Assembly (NCBI RefSeq): GCF_009729015.1
Contig: NZ_CP045482.1
Location: 368,001-432,000, forward strand
Direction: 5' to 3'
DNA length: 64,000 nucleotides
From: Acidianus ambivalens
GTDB lineage: Archaea; Thermoproteota; Thermoprotei_A; Sulfolobales; Sulfolobaceae
The notes beneath the pieces are model-generated. The model had not been told where the DNA came from, searched no databases, and saw only the letters and a program-made list of their open reading frames with translations. Position 1 is the first letter of the stretch, and every line of letters begins with the position of its first letter. The position numbers and the translations under genes are program-made. Below are positions 1-9,462 of the stretch, in pieces.

Positions 1-401
1 TATGATCTAAAATGAAATTGCTCACTATGAGAATATCGTGCAAAACTTCCTCCTTCTTAAAGTCTGGATCAAAGCCGTTATATTGAAGTCGTGCAAGAGA
101 AAGGCTTTGTCAGTTATGTTCTCAACTTGCGCATAACCTAACTTGGCTAAATCCATGGAAATTCCTTTTAACGAACGAGTAGGTGCATTATATCCCCTCT
201 TTATATCGCTATTTGGTAGTCTATCAAGATTTTTAGTTACTAATTCGGATAATAGAGCTTTAACTGCGCTGAAGAATTTCTACTTCTTCCTGCTATCCAC
301 ATGTGTATTGCTACGTCTATATCATCTAAGGTTTCAATAATTCTTGCCTTAATGTAAGCCTTTCTATTAATCTTATGCGAAATTAATTTTTCTTCCACCA
401 T
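1..401 (-). pseudogene. PaREP1-like protein, broken by two frameshifts and cut by window edge
   Basis: Read leftwards from the ATG at 401, the minus strand gives a PaREP1-type start (MVEEKLISHKINRKAYIKAR, then a helix ending MWIAGRSRNSS). That frame stops near 240. The homology continues in another frame as AVKALLSELVTKNLDRL and reaches an AFLLHDF motif near 90. A third frame then continues as QYNGFDPDFKKEEVLHD to the window edge. The LHD(F/Y)QYNG ending is what I expect of this helical, HEPN-like archaeal family of unknown function. At least two indels, near 268 and 88, disrupt it. The plus-strand open frame at 143-340 is its shadow. A second, intact family member lies at 2294. Confidence 0.6.
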
Positions 402-794
402 ATTATTAGGTTATTTTTCGTACTCTTAAAAAGTAGAGGTTAGCGTGTTGATGTAAGGATTTTGTGAGAAATAAGTATCTTCACTGTATATATATGCAAT
501 GTTTATTAAGGGGTCTAATATGCTCATAAAATATCTCTTAAACTATTCGAATCAATTTCTGAGATGTAAATGCACGATTTTCAAACCCCTATGTTTTAAG
601 ACGTGATGTTTTCTTGCTTGGGCGTTCTTTATGACGATTTTAGAATAGCATTTTCACGAATATTGGATGCCATGGATGTTTAAAATATTAACTTATTAAT
701 AGGAATACAATTTTTACTGTAAGACGATATAAGTTTCAATTATGTATCATATTTCGTATTTTAGGCATATAATTTTGTATACAGATGAAAATGG
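402..794. other. Intergenic region, no recognisable gene
   Basis: This AT-rich stretch of about 390 bases has stops in every frame on both strands. I see no tRNA, clear repeat or recognisable protein remnant. It must contain the promoter of the gene at 795, but no single TATA box stands out. Confidence 0.5.
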
Positions 795-2228
795 ATGTAT
801 AATCAAAATCCTTATATACTCGTATTTTATCTAATAATAGTAATGTCTACCAGTCCTGTACCTATTCCAATATCCGAAGGGGCCGTTGGGGCTATAGCAG
901 GTATTGTAGGTGCAGCATTGTCTTACGGTGCAATTAGGGACACCGCAACTTGTACTGCAATGCAGATAAAGGAGAAGGGATTCTCTTACGAGTTTTACCC
1001 TGCGTTAGCTACTTCAACTAGGGTGACTAAGGATACTAAGAATATTTTCCAAGTTATTAGGCATGGAATAATCATCAGGACGCAGGAAGGGAACTACTAT
1101 TACGTAGGCGGTAAATCGAAATATTGGGCTTCCGGTAGGGCTATCCAAGCTTATCAAGGAGGAGCGATTTTTTATAATGGTACTAAAGGGTTGATTACTA
1201 AAATGCGTGATAAGGAAAGTAACATTGTAGTTGTTAGAATGATGGCAAACAGGATAAGTAGTGCATGGTTGCAACCGAACCCTCCAGAAGGATGCAATAC
1301 TCCCTTTGTAGGCTGGTTTTTGGACGCGTTAGAATCTGCAGCGGGGGGAGCAATAATGATGAACTATATTCCGTACTTTACCTCAAGATCGTTCTCCGAC
1401 ATTGAAGTTCCTGGAGAACTTATTACTGTATCTGGTGGGCATTATTCTGCTGATACTCTTGCAGGACTTCTTAGAACAGATTCTGGTCTTCCTCCTTTTC
1501 CTTACATGGTTATAGCTACTATAAGTAAGCAGGCTACTTTTAAGGTTCCCCCAGCAGTACAGCGCGGTTCTGCTTACGTTCTCTTCCCTGCAAGCGTTAT
1601 GGATGGGCTATGTAAGTTTTTCTTGGTTGGTAGTTTCGAGAAATACTGCTCGAAACTTGTAAGCAATACTTCTTATAATGAGGCTTTAATTGGTGCTCCT
1701 GTTTTCATGTCTTTTTCTTGTACTAGCGGTTGTAAGTCTGTTGGTTTAATAGGCTTGGTTTTCGACGGTAACATGTTAAACGTCGGAGGTTATTCTTTTG
1801 GTGATCTTTTAATAGTCGAACCTCCTCCTTATCCTTATACTGATGCTGGAATGTTGGCCTACGCCGATGAACTGGGAGTTAAGGACGTGCTAGATCTGAG
1901 TATTAGAGGTGTTGAGAACGCTGAGAAGGCTATTAGTTCTATTGTTTCAGTATATGGAATAAGCGCAGTTATTGCAAGTGCTATTGTTTACTATATTATT
2001 TGGACTGATAATGTAGACGAGATGGTTAATAATGCTAAGCCTTATATTGAGAAGGCTAAGAATGTTGTCGAGCGCGTTAGGGAGGAGTTAATCAAGACGA
2101 GGAACTACAGGCTTTTAAGTTATGTTGACGAGTGTGTTGCTCAGCAGGATTTAGACCTTGATGAGAACGATATTTATCAAGGCGCTTTGGATTGCGTATT
2201 CTCTAATATAGAAAATGTAGGGTATTAA
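795..2228 (+). CDS. Orphan secreted or membrane-anchored protein, function unknown
   Basis: I do not recognise this 477-residue protein. It begins with a hydrophobic stretch (residues about 5-18), then a glycine/alanine-rich segment (about 29-46) that could be a signal or first membrane helix. A long region with several cysteines, including a CTSGC pair, follows. A transmembrane helix at about 382-403 precedes a charged helical tail of 74 residues. This suggests an extracytoplasmic domain anchored near the C terminus with a coiled tail inside. A second ATG at 843 is a possible alternative start. It stands alone among broken genes, and its architecture would suit a viral or plasmid surface protein, but that is inference. 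Confidence 0.7.
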   Translation: MYNQNPYILVFYLIIVMSTSPVPIPISEGAVGAIAGIVGAALSYGAIRDTATCTAMQIKEKGFSYEFYPALATSTRVTKDTKNIFQVIRHGIIIRTQEGNYYYVGGKSKYWASGRAIQAYQGGAIFYNGTKGLITKMRDKESNIVVVRMMANRISSAWLQPNPPEGCNTPFVGWFLDALESAAGGAIMMNYIPYFTSRSFSDIEVPGELITVSGGHYSADTLAGLLRTDSGLPPFPYMVIATISKQATFKVPPAVQRGSAYVLFPASVMDGLCKFFLVGSFEKYCSKLVSNTSYNEALIGAPVFMSFSCTSGCKSVGLIGLVFDGNMLNVGGYSFGDLLIVEPPPYPYTDAGMLAYADELGVKDVLDLSIRGVENAEKAISSIVSVYGISAVIASAIVYYIIWTDNVDEMVNNAKPYIEKAKNVVERVREELIKTRNYRLLSYVDECVAQQDLDLDENDIYQGALDCVFSNIENVGY

Positions 2229-2293
2229 TTTGTTTATCATCAAGGCGAGTAAGTAGGTCTTTAGCTTATAATTATAAAATCGAATTTTAACTT

Positions 2294-2764
2294 ATGGAGG
2301 AGCTAATAAGAAAAGCCGAGGAGAAGGGGATTGATGTCGAGGATTTAATAATCTTAGCATTGTCAAAGGAAGATCCTCAAGAAGGAATAAAGTTGAGGAT
2401 GGAGTTAGCAGAGAAATATATGGCCGAAGCATTAGAATACCTAAATAAGGGTGATGCAATCCAAGCCTCAGAAAAGGCTTATAAGGTTGCGGAAGAGGTT
2501 GTTAAAGCTCTCGCAGAGAAGTACAATTTGGCAGAATATCAGCAATTATTAAAAGAAGGGAGATGGTATACTTATTTATTGGGCAAAGCTTCTAATACCT
2601 TAGCGGGCAAAGTAGGCAATTGGGTATTGGACGGCTGGAGTAGTGCATACTTCCTCCACGTATGGGGCTTTCATGAAGCTAAGTTAACAACTGCAGATAT
2701 AACTTCTTATATAGATAGAGTAAAGGAGATGTTAAACGAGGCCAAGAAAATTCTAACAAACTAA
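2294..2764 (+). CDS. PaREP1 family protein
   Basis: A 156-residue, almost entirely helical protein. The middle carries the pattern of the PaREP1 family: repeated helices with KGDAIQASEKAYKVAEEVVKAL and, after a variable part, the hallmark FLHVWGFHEAKLT before a final helix. PaREP1 proteins form large paralogous families in Crenarchaeota and have a HEPN-like helical fold; their role is unknown, although HEPN relatives act in toxin and defence systems. The gene stands alone, 65 bases after the orphan membrane protein. It is intact, unlike the related gene at the left edge of the window. Confidence 0.8.
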   Translation: MEELIRKAEEKGIDVEDLIILALSKEDPQEGIKLRMELAEKYMAEALEYLNKGDAIQASEKAYKVAEEVVKALAEKYNLAEYQQLLKEGRWYTYLLGKASNTLAGKVGNWVLDGWSSAYFLHVWGFHEAKLTTADITSYIDRVKEMLNEAKKILTN

Positions 2765-3233
2765 GGTCTCAGGCCTTTATATGAAGTAATAAATCCATTA
2801 CGTAAAGCATATTGAATATATAATAGTATTTTTACCTTCGCTTCTCAAAGGTGCTGCAGTTTTACAAAAGTTTCTAGTTTAGCATTTGGGTTTTTACAAT
2901 CAACGTCTCTAGAAGATAGTTGCTGGAGGATGGAAAGGTTTTAGGGAAGAACAAGCTTTATCCTTCACCATTTCTAGCATTCTAAAGAACTCATGGTGTA
3001 AGACTATAACAATGTATTCTGGCTGATATAAAGAGGAATTCTTTGAGAAAATTACGATACCAGGAATTACGAACTTTTACTCTTAAGCTTTGAAAACGGA
3101 TGGTGCCAATGTAGTATTTTTTAACGTTCTTCACAACTAACATAAAGGCAATGCAAATTCTCAAAAATTCATAATCAGACCGATTAAGGTTATTTTCATA
3201 AACTTTATTACCAAAGAAAATAAAGCTGGCTTA
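2765..3233 (-). other. Gap with a possible decayed minus-strand gene
   Basis: No intact gene lies here. Reading leftwards from about 3180, protein-like stretches appear in successive frames: VVKNVKKYYIGTIRFQSL, then YQPEYIVIVLHHEFFRML and a lysine-rich helix, then SSRDVDCKNPNAKLETF near 2890. Changing frame twice while staying coherent suggests a decayed gene of about 100 codons. I cannot name a family for it, so this stays tentative. Confidence 0.3.
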
Positions 3234-3440
3234 ATGGTATCTAAGTTAAAAATTAATTTAAGTCTTTCAGTCATAATGGGCTTTATATCAATATTTATAT
3301 TAGTGACTCTTTTGTGTACTTTTTACTTAAACACTTCTATAATCCCTTGTAAGTCAGAAATTCCAATAGGTGTAGGTTTTGCTGTATTATTAATAATTAC
3401 TGGATTTTTTATATACAAGTTTAGGAAGGGTTTCTTTTAG
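3234..3440 (+). CDS. Small two-helix membrane protein, unknown
   Basis: A 68-residue protein with two strongly hydrophobic segments, residues about 9-30 and 44-62, separated by a short polar loop with CKSE. The C terminus (YKFRKGFF) is basic, which places it in the cytoplasm by the positive-inside rule. I do not recognise a family. It is isolated, 133 bases before the DsrE-like gene. Confidence 0.5.
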   Translation: MVSKLKINLSLSVIMGFISIFILVTLLCTFYLNTSIIPCKSEIPIGVGFAVLLIITGFFIYKFRKGFF

Positions 3441-3572
3441 GAAAATTCACTCTTTCTTTTATGTAGAAAGGAAGAAAAATAACTATACTAAAATATTTCC
3501 TCTTATTAATATCTCTTTTCTCTTAATGTTAAGAAAAGAATTCAATTTGATTTTTTCAGAGTAGATTTAAAA

Positions 3573-3923
3573 ATGTCATACGAGTTTTTATTATTTAGTG
3601 AGAAAATGAAAATAGTCCTGTCGGTTGATTCTGAGGAAAAGATACCAATGTCAATAACTGCAGCAACTCACTTATCTGAAATGCCTGAGACTGAAGAAGT
3701 TGAAGTTGTTTATTTGAACGGTGGAATTGCGGCAGTTACTCAGAGGAATAGGATTGCTCCTCTGTTGAAGAATGAGAAAGTTAAGGTAGTAGCTTGCGGA
3801 ACGTCAATGGAGGCTAGGAATATAACTAAAGAGGAACTAGCGCCGGGAGTAATTTACGTGCCAGCGTCTTTAAAGGAGATAATAAAGAGGATACAAGAGG
3901 GATATATTTACCTAGTATTATAA
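3573..3923 (+). CDS. DsrE/DsrF-like small sulfur-metabolism protein
   Basis: A 116-residue protein, or 105 residues if translation starts at the ATG at 3606. The core is typical of DsrE-fold proteins: KIVLSVDSEEKIPMSI, then a strand EVEVVYLNGGIA, a helix, then VKVVACGTSMEARN with a cysteine where many DsrE proteins have the sulfur-carrying one, and a final helix. DsrE-type proteins bind or relay sulfur in thiosulfate and tetrathionate chemistry in Sulfolobales; the assignment to this role is by family only. The last 28 bases are repeated inverted at 5035 and the stretch just beyond is repeated directly at 5070, marking an old rearrangement. Confidence 0.75.
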   Translation: MSYEFLLFSEKMKIVLSVDSEEKIPMSITAATHLSEMPETEEVEVVYLNGGIAAVTQRNRIAPLLKNEKVKVVACGTSMEARNITKEELAPGVIYVPASLKEIIKRIQEGYIYLVL

Positions 3924-3939
3924 TACAAAGAGAGGAAAA
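3899..3939 (+). repeat. 41-bp direct repeat, left copy (other copy 5070-5110)
   Basis: These 41 bases, covering the end of the DsrE-like gene and the sequence after it, occur again without a change at 5070-5110. Beyond the repeat both copies run into the 3' end of the same transporter gene: a decayed copy here and the main one there. This shows a duplicated junction rather than chance similarity. Confidence 0.9.
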
Positions 3940-3969
3940 TACTAGTTTCTTTTATTGTTATTTTTTAAA

Positions 3970-4090
3970 TTTATTTGCTTATTAATTCTAGGGATTTTCC
4001 TTTAGTTTCTGGTACTCAAACCAAAACTGTAATGGGCATTAGTATTGCAAAGAACCTCTTTACTTAAAGAGCACTGTAAATGAGGACTAG
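3970..4090 (-). pseudogene. Decayed 3' fragment of the MFS transporter
   Basis: The bases from about 3980 to 4075 match the last part of the transporter gene at 5180-5315, including a long identical run over the codons for the PETKGKSLEL ending and another over the ILMLI segment. They carry several small deletions and substitutions and no reading frame. It is a dead second copy of the transporter end, in the same order relative to the DsrE end as the main copy. Confidence 0.75.
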
Positions 4091-4348
4091 ATATCATTAG
4101 AAAGTCTGACTTGTAACTAAAAAACACCTAATTTGAACACATTATTACATCACAATATATTATAACATATAATATACCTATATTATATTATTTTTCAATA
4201 CTTGTTTATATTTGTTATATATTATGATAAAAAATAAAAGGAGAGAAATGAGTTTTTGCAGAGTAAGGGAGTTTTTACAATTTTAATGAATAAATCTGGA
4301 ATTCTAAGATAGAGTCTATACTACTTATCGATTTTCCAAAAATCAATA
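4091..4348. other. AT-rich spacer, no gene seen
   Basis: Between the dead transporter fragment and the next small ORF is a very AT-rich stretch, with a run of short TATA-like repeats at about 4150-4230. I see no reading frame or RNA gene. It may contain the promoter of the ORF at 4349. Confidence 0.5.
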
Positions 4349-4543
4349 ATGAAAGACTCAATAAGGAGCTATTTTAATAACCTCTTTGAGAAGTTTATAC
4401 ATATGAAGAGCGGAAAAGACAGGGAATATTATTTCGTAACAATTGAAAGTGATGAAGAATTGGATAAGTTAAAGGAACTAACGCTTAAGAAAGTTAGGGC
4501 TAAAAACGGTAAGCTTTCTTATGCTTCCCAATCCTCCAAATGA
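4349..4543 (+). CDS. Small hypothetical protein, possibly truncated
   Basis: A 64-residue, charged, mostly helical protein. I do not recognise a family. Its last 44 bases overlap the 3' end of the RelE-like gene on the other strand, and its tail (YASQSSK) looks unlike the rest, so the ORF may be a fragment running on into that gene. It lies within the segment bounded by duplicated sequence, so it may have arrived with it. Confidence 0.35.
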   Translation: MKDSIRSYFNNLFEKFIHMKSGKDREYYFVTIESDEELDKLKELTLKKVRAKNGKLSYASQSSK

Positions 4544-4817
4544 AGACAGTATAATTTTTTGAGTCAAAACTATAAATTATCCTAATATCTCCGGTTACTT
4601 CTATAGAGAATAAAGGCCTTCCGTCCTTATCTGTTTGGTTCTTTAATTTCTCCCTGGCATACTTTTTGGGGTCTTCTCTGAGCAAATACAATTTATCAAA
4701 GATTAACATTACAACCTCTTCTTGAGGAAATTTCTTAGCTAAAAATTCCGATAATTCTTCAAGATTAGTTATCCTCTTCCTAAACATGAATTTCAATTCC
4801 CACTTCTCACAAACCAC
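4500..4817 (-). CDS. RelE/ParE-like toxin family protein
   Basis: A 105-residue protein, or about 95 from the internal ATG that begins MFRKRI. The C-terminal half resembles the RelE/ParE fold: a helix rich in lysine and leucine, then FSIEVTGDIRIIYSFDSKNYTVFIWRIGKHKKAYRF in two parts, which is the family's pattern of a strand with GDxRIIY, a turn, a strand ending RIGxHK and a terminal aromatic. Such proteins are ribosome-dependent RNases or gyrase poisons paired with an antitoxin. No antitoxin gene is visible immediately upstream on the same strand (4818-5035), where only a truncated unrelated reading frame lies. Assigned by pattern only. Confidence 0.5.
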   Translation of the reverse strand: MVCEKWELKFMFRKRITNLEELSEFLAKKFPQEEVVMLIFDKLYLLREDPKKYAREKLKNQTDKDGRPLFSIEVTGDIRIIYSFDSKNYTVFIWRIGKHKKAYRF

Positions 4818-4873
4818 GATAAAAGATATAGAAAAATAAATTTAAAAAATCTTTTCTTTCATATATTATCTAA

Positions 4874-5034
4874 CCATGAATAATAGTTGTAATAATGAAA
4901 GTGGATAGGTATGAATTTCCATAGCTGTAAACAGCGTTTTCTAACAGTATTGTCATCAAACCAACTTTATCGAATGGGCAAAAGCTAATCCTTCTCTGCT
5001 TACTGTCAATCTTGTAATATAAGTGAGAGTCTTT
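4874..5034 (-). pseudogene. Truncated protein fragment, family unknown
   Basis: Reading leftwards, an open frame without a start codon runs from the inverted repeat at 5035 to a stop near 4874. It includes the coherent segments LYYKIDSKQRRISFCPFDK and VGLMTILLENAVYSYG. The codon pattern looks like real protein, and upstream of 5035 the frame is immediately closed, so the gene lost its 5' part at the rearrangement junction. I cannot name its family. Confidence 0.4.
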
Positions 5035-5062
5035 CTTGTATCCTCTTTATTATCTCCTTTAA
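5035..5062 (-). repeat. 28-bp inverted copy of the DsrE gene end (3870-3897)
   Basis: The reverse complement of these 28 bases is identical to 3870-3897, inside the 3' end of the DsrE-like gene. Only seven bases separate it from the direct repeat at 5070. Together the two pieces rebuild the DsrE end in scrambled orientation. Confidence 0.9.
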
Positions 5063-5069
5063 GGGCACA

Positions 5070-5110
5070 GGGATATATTTACCTAGTATTATAATACAAA
5101 GAGAGGAAAA
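5070..5110 (+). repeat. 41-bp direct repeat, right copy (other copy 3899-3939)
   Basis: Identical over 41 bases to 3899-3939. Here it has no DsrE coding sequence in front of it in the same orientation, but leads correctly into the 3' end of the main transporter pseudogene at 5156. Confidence 0.9.
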
Positions 5111-5155
5111 ATAATAATAAAAACACATTACTAACTTTTTCTTCCTTCTTCTTTT

Positions 5156-6528
5156 TTATTCTCTTATAACGTTTTCCTTAATTTCTTGGCTTGCTAATTC
5201 TAGGGATTTTCCTTTAGTTTCTGGTACTCCGAACCAGGTTAGTGCTGCAGCAATTAGCATTAGTATTGCAAAGAACATCATTGCTACCTCTTTGCTAATT
5301 GATATGAAGAGCACGGGGAATAAGAATGACGCTATTGCTGCTCCAGTTCTTCCTGAGGCTACTGTTATAGCCTGTACTATGCTCCTTACTTTTGTCGGCG
5401 CTAATTCTACTCCTAGCATGCCTGTAGTGCTTATTATTCCGGGTCCTACGCTTCCCGTGAAATCGTGGAGTCCGTAAATTACTAGTAGTAATCCTGCGGG
5501 AAGAAATGCCTCCTTCGGCAGTAGCAAAGCGAAAGCTACTAAGAATATTCCTTCTCCCAATGAGCCTAAAGCTTGTAGTGGTTTTCTTCCTACTTTGTCA
5601 ATTAATGAAATTCCAGTGAATTTACCAGGGAAGCCGAAAACTGCTGATACTATGAGGGAGAATATTGCTGGGTTGTAAATTCCTATTGACCTTGCTATTA
5701 AAGTTGGCCCGAATAACCCGTTAGGTCGTAAAGGAACCACAATATTGCTGCTACTGCAAATATTCTTCCCGAGGTTTTAAAGTATGAGAGTAGGGGATTT
5801 TTGTCCTTTAAATCTTCATTAACGTTTACTGTTTTTCCTGCTATTTGCTTTACTATAGTTTCAAAGTGTTTTACGTCTCCTTTTATTCTTAGTAGGTACC
5901 TAGTTGTTTCTGGTACTTTTCTTCTTAAGTAAATTACTGAGGCTGCCGGAATTGCTCCTGCTGCTAATATTATTCTTCAGAGCGTCGACGGTGTAACGAA
6001 AGGTGATATTCCTAAGTAAAGCAGTGATGCAGTTATTGCACCTAATGACCACATTAGGCCGAAACCTAATGCAATTAATTTTCCTCTGTCTTTTGCGTTA
6101 GAGTGCTCTGCCATTATTAATGGTGATAGCACGTAGTCTGCCCCTGTGCCAATACCTACTAGAAGTCTCACTATTGCTAATTCTGTGGGTGAAGTAACGA
6201 ATGCTTGTAGTAGTGCACCTATCGTCATTAGGGCAACGTCTACTCCGTAAAAGGTTTTTCTTCCTTTGTTGGCTAATATTCCGAAGATTATTGCTCCAAG
6301 TGCTGCTCCTATGAATACTGTTCCGTCCAATACTCCTAGCCAGAAAGTGTATGATGGATTTGATTTTGTTATTCCGAATGTCGACATCACGTCTAGGATT
6401 ACTAAGCTTATTGAAGATAATAGATAGCCATCTGTAAATACTCCCATACCCGTAGTTAGTAAGCTCTTTATGTGGAACATGTCGAATTTTTTGTCGTCCA
6501 AGGGTTTGAACGCATCTGTTAGTTTCAT
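5156..6528 (-). pseudogene. MFS sugar/metabolite transporter, inactivated
   Basis: The protein is a 12-helix MFS transporter of the metabolite:proton symporter type. The N half begins MKLTDAFKPLDDKKFDMFH, has the GRKTFYG loop between helices 2 and 3 and GIGTGADYVLSPL in helix 4. The frame is broken at 5977-5979, where the family's conserved Trp (TGG) of the LWRIILAAG segment reads TGA. The frame then stays open for 78 codons (VPETTRYLLRIKGDVKHF) until a small deletion near 5735 after WFLYDLTGYSG. The C half resumes with LFGPTLIARSIG and ends PETKGKSLELASQE. A substitution plus an indel makes a true pseudogene more likely than sequencing error. A further dead copy of its end lies at 3970. Confidence 0.85.
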
Positions 6529-6644
6529 TTGTGAGATAATGAGGAAAACAGAATTTAAGTATAATCAATATAGATAAAGTAAAAAGCGTAAAATATATAG
6601 AATATATATCTGATAAAATATACTACACATTTATTATTAGATTT

Positions 6645-7737
<1,093 letters not shown>

Positions 7738-7801
7738 AATAAATTTAAGAGAATTTGCACTTAGTTGTGCTCTCTAGTGTTTTTAAATTTTGGGATAATA
7801 T

Positions 7802-8168
7802 ATGATTAATGTGAGTTTAACAAAGCAAATGCTAGAAGAGTTTGATAAGGATGAGAAGGAATTTGTTAAAAGGATAGCTGTTGGTATTGCTCAGAACGAC
7901 GAGATTGTTCTAAATAGCGTAATTAAGGATGTAGCTACGAAGAATGATATAGATAATGTAAGGAAAGAAATGGATAACCTAAGGAAGGAGTTGAAGGCCT
8001 GATATTAGCTCGCTAGAAAATGAGCTAAAGGGTTATGTAGATGCTAAGATTGATGCTTTGAATAAACGTATTGACGATTTAAGGAATGATATGAGGATGT
8101 ACTTCTTTGGATTCATGGGCGGAATAATTGCTACTTTAATTACAAATATATTGACAAAAATAGTATGA
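7802..8168 (+). pseudogene. Coiled-coil protein with C-terminal membrane anchor, frameshifted
   Basis: The frame from 7802 encodes a helical N part (LTKQMLEEFDKDEKEFVKRI) and a coiled coil, then stops at 8000-8002. Removing one base (the T at 8000) joins it to DISSLENELKGYVDAKIDAL, a heptad segment, and a final membrane helix GFMGGIIATLITNILTKIV ending at 8168, for a protein of about 121 residues. This design (coiled coil plus tail anchor) is common among small archaeal proteins of unknown role. The indel is not in a homopolymer. It lies divergent to the broken ATPase. Confidence 0.65.
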
Positions 8169-8249
8169 TAAATAGTAGTTAAGCCGGGGAAGATGAACAT
8201 AATTTTACAGAGAAGGGGGTTTTAATATTCTATTGTAGTAATTCTGTAT

Positions 8250-9020
8250 ATGAGCGACCTTTCTGAAGTTCTAGAGCTTATTGAGTGGGAAGAGGATATT
8301 AATAAATCGAGGAATAGGTACGATAGGGCATTAAAGGAGTTTAGTGCACTGTCAATAGAGGTAAGTAAGAGTAGTTTGACGATATTAGAGGTGGCTGGAG
8401 GTACCGGAATTGGTGGGATAGCCCTTTCTAAGAATCTTTTGTCTAAAGGTTTTAAAGTTAGGCTTATAATTACTGATTTAAGGCCTAAGGCTTTAGAGAA
8501 AGCTAAGGAGTTTTCTAGAGACGAATTAGGTTTTGAGGCAGAAACCTACGTTATTGATGCAAGGGAAATACATAAGCTTGGTATAAAGGCTGATGTAATT
8601 TTAATGTATGGTAATTCTCATGCAACCTTCTCAACTTTTGATATGGCTAAGTTTATGTTGTCTTCTAAGCTTTCCCTAAATTCTGGAGGAAGTCTAATAA
8701 TTCAAGGGCATAACATGTTTTATAATTATATCATAACCTCAAGGTATAAGGAAATTCTTCCTGAAAGAGTTAGGAAGGATAAGGTTTTGTTATCTATTCA
8801 TGAGGGTTACGACGAATATCGTGGCATGTTTAAGAGGCTTTATATAGATTTGGTCTCTGGAAGGAAGGCAGAAATTGAGTTGAAGTATTGGGATTTTGGT
8901 GAGCTTATTGGTTTGTGTAAGAACTTCTTTAGTAATGCTGATTTAAAGATCGTTGAAGGGCATAGGGGTTTCGTTATTTGTTCTAACCATATTGAGGATG
9001 TAACTTCTATTCTAACGTGA
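8250..9020 (+). CDS. Class I SAM-dependent methyltransferase
   Basis: A 256-residue protein with a clear Rossmann methyltransferase core. Motif I is ILEVAGGTGIGG at residues 45-56, and the acidic residue that binds the ribose is D76 in LIITDLRPKALEKA. A motif with DAREIH and a strand ADVILMYGNSH mark motifs III and IV, and the C-terminal half continues with SGGSLIIQGHNMFYNY. About 40 residues precede the core and probably cap the active site. The substrate cannot be told from sequence. It lies 52 bases before the next gene and could share its transcript. Confidence 0.8.
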   Translation: MSDLSEVLELIEWEEDINKSRNRYDRALKEFSALSIEVSKSSLTILEVAGGTGIGGIALSKNLLSKGFKVRLIITDLRPKALEKAKEFSRDELGFEAETYVIDAREIHKLGIKADVILMYGNSHATFSTFDMAKFMLSSKLSLNSGGSLIIQGHNMFYNYIITSRYKEILPERVRKDKVLLSIHEGYDEYRGMFKRLYIDLVSGRKAEIELKYWDFGELIGLCKNFFSNADLKIVEGHRGFVICSNHIEDVTSILT

Positions 9021-9072
9021 GTAAGGTCTCTTTAGTTAGATTTAATAGTTTCTTTACCTTTTGTTGAATGAT

Positions 9073-9462
9073 ATGAAGGTTGTTAAATATTACGTTGATG
9101 TTAAAGTTGAATTGAAAGAAGGTAAAAACGTTGATTCTGAGAAAGCTAAATTAGAAGGCATACTTAAGAGATTCTCAAAGAAAAAGAAAGGTGAGGATAA
9201 GGAGGAGCCTAAGTTAACAGTAACTGACCATACTATTGAACTTTCTGGAATAAGGTTTAGGGAACGCATTGGGTTTAGGAATTTCGTTGATGAGCTTGCT
9301 CAGAAGTATGAGGCTAAGTGCACTCCTTTGAATGAAGCTAACGGTAAGATAACTGTACAATGTGAGGGTGAGAAGGCTAAAATATCTTTTGAGGCTAACG
9401 TTGTGAGGTTTAAGAGGCCTAAGAAAGAGGAAGGAGAGAAAAAGGAGGAAGCTAAGACTTAA
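9073..9462 (+). CDS. Conserved hypothetical charged protein
   Basis: I do not recognise this protein of about 129 residues. The ATG at 9073 (MKVVKYYVDVKVEL) begins the folded part; a TTG at 9061 would add four residues. It alternates strands and helices, with a lysine-rich stretch (RFSKKKKGEDKEEPK) in the middle and a Lys/Glu tail. The tail suggests a protein that binds nucleic acid or ribosomes, but that is a guess. It ends 11 bases inside the convergent CARF-PIN gene. Confidence 0.6.
   Translation: MKVVKYYVDVKVELKEGKNVDSEKAKLEGILKRFSKKKKGEDKEEPKLTVTDHTIELSGIRFRERIGFRNFVDELAQKYEAKCTPLNEANGKITVQCEGEKAKISFEANVVRFKRPKKEEGEKKEEAKT

Noticed and set aside
143..340. Plus-strand ORF of 65 codons
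   Set aside because: It is the antisense of a broken PaREP1-like gene whose protein-like segments are clear on the minus strand.
4091..4348. AT-rich repeats as a replication origin
   Set aside because: No Orc1/Cdc6 gene or clear origin recognition box repeats are nearby; the TATA-like runs are simply AT-rich spacer.
6098..6568. Alternative minus-strand ORF over the transporter
   Set aside because: It is out of frame with the MFS protein and is Arg/Asn-rich, as expected for a shadow frame.
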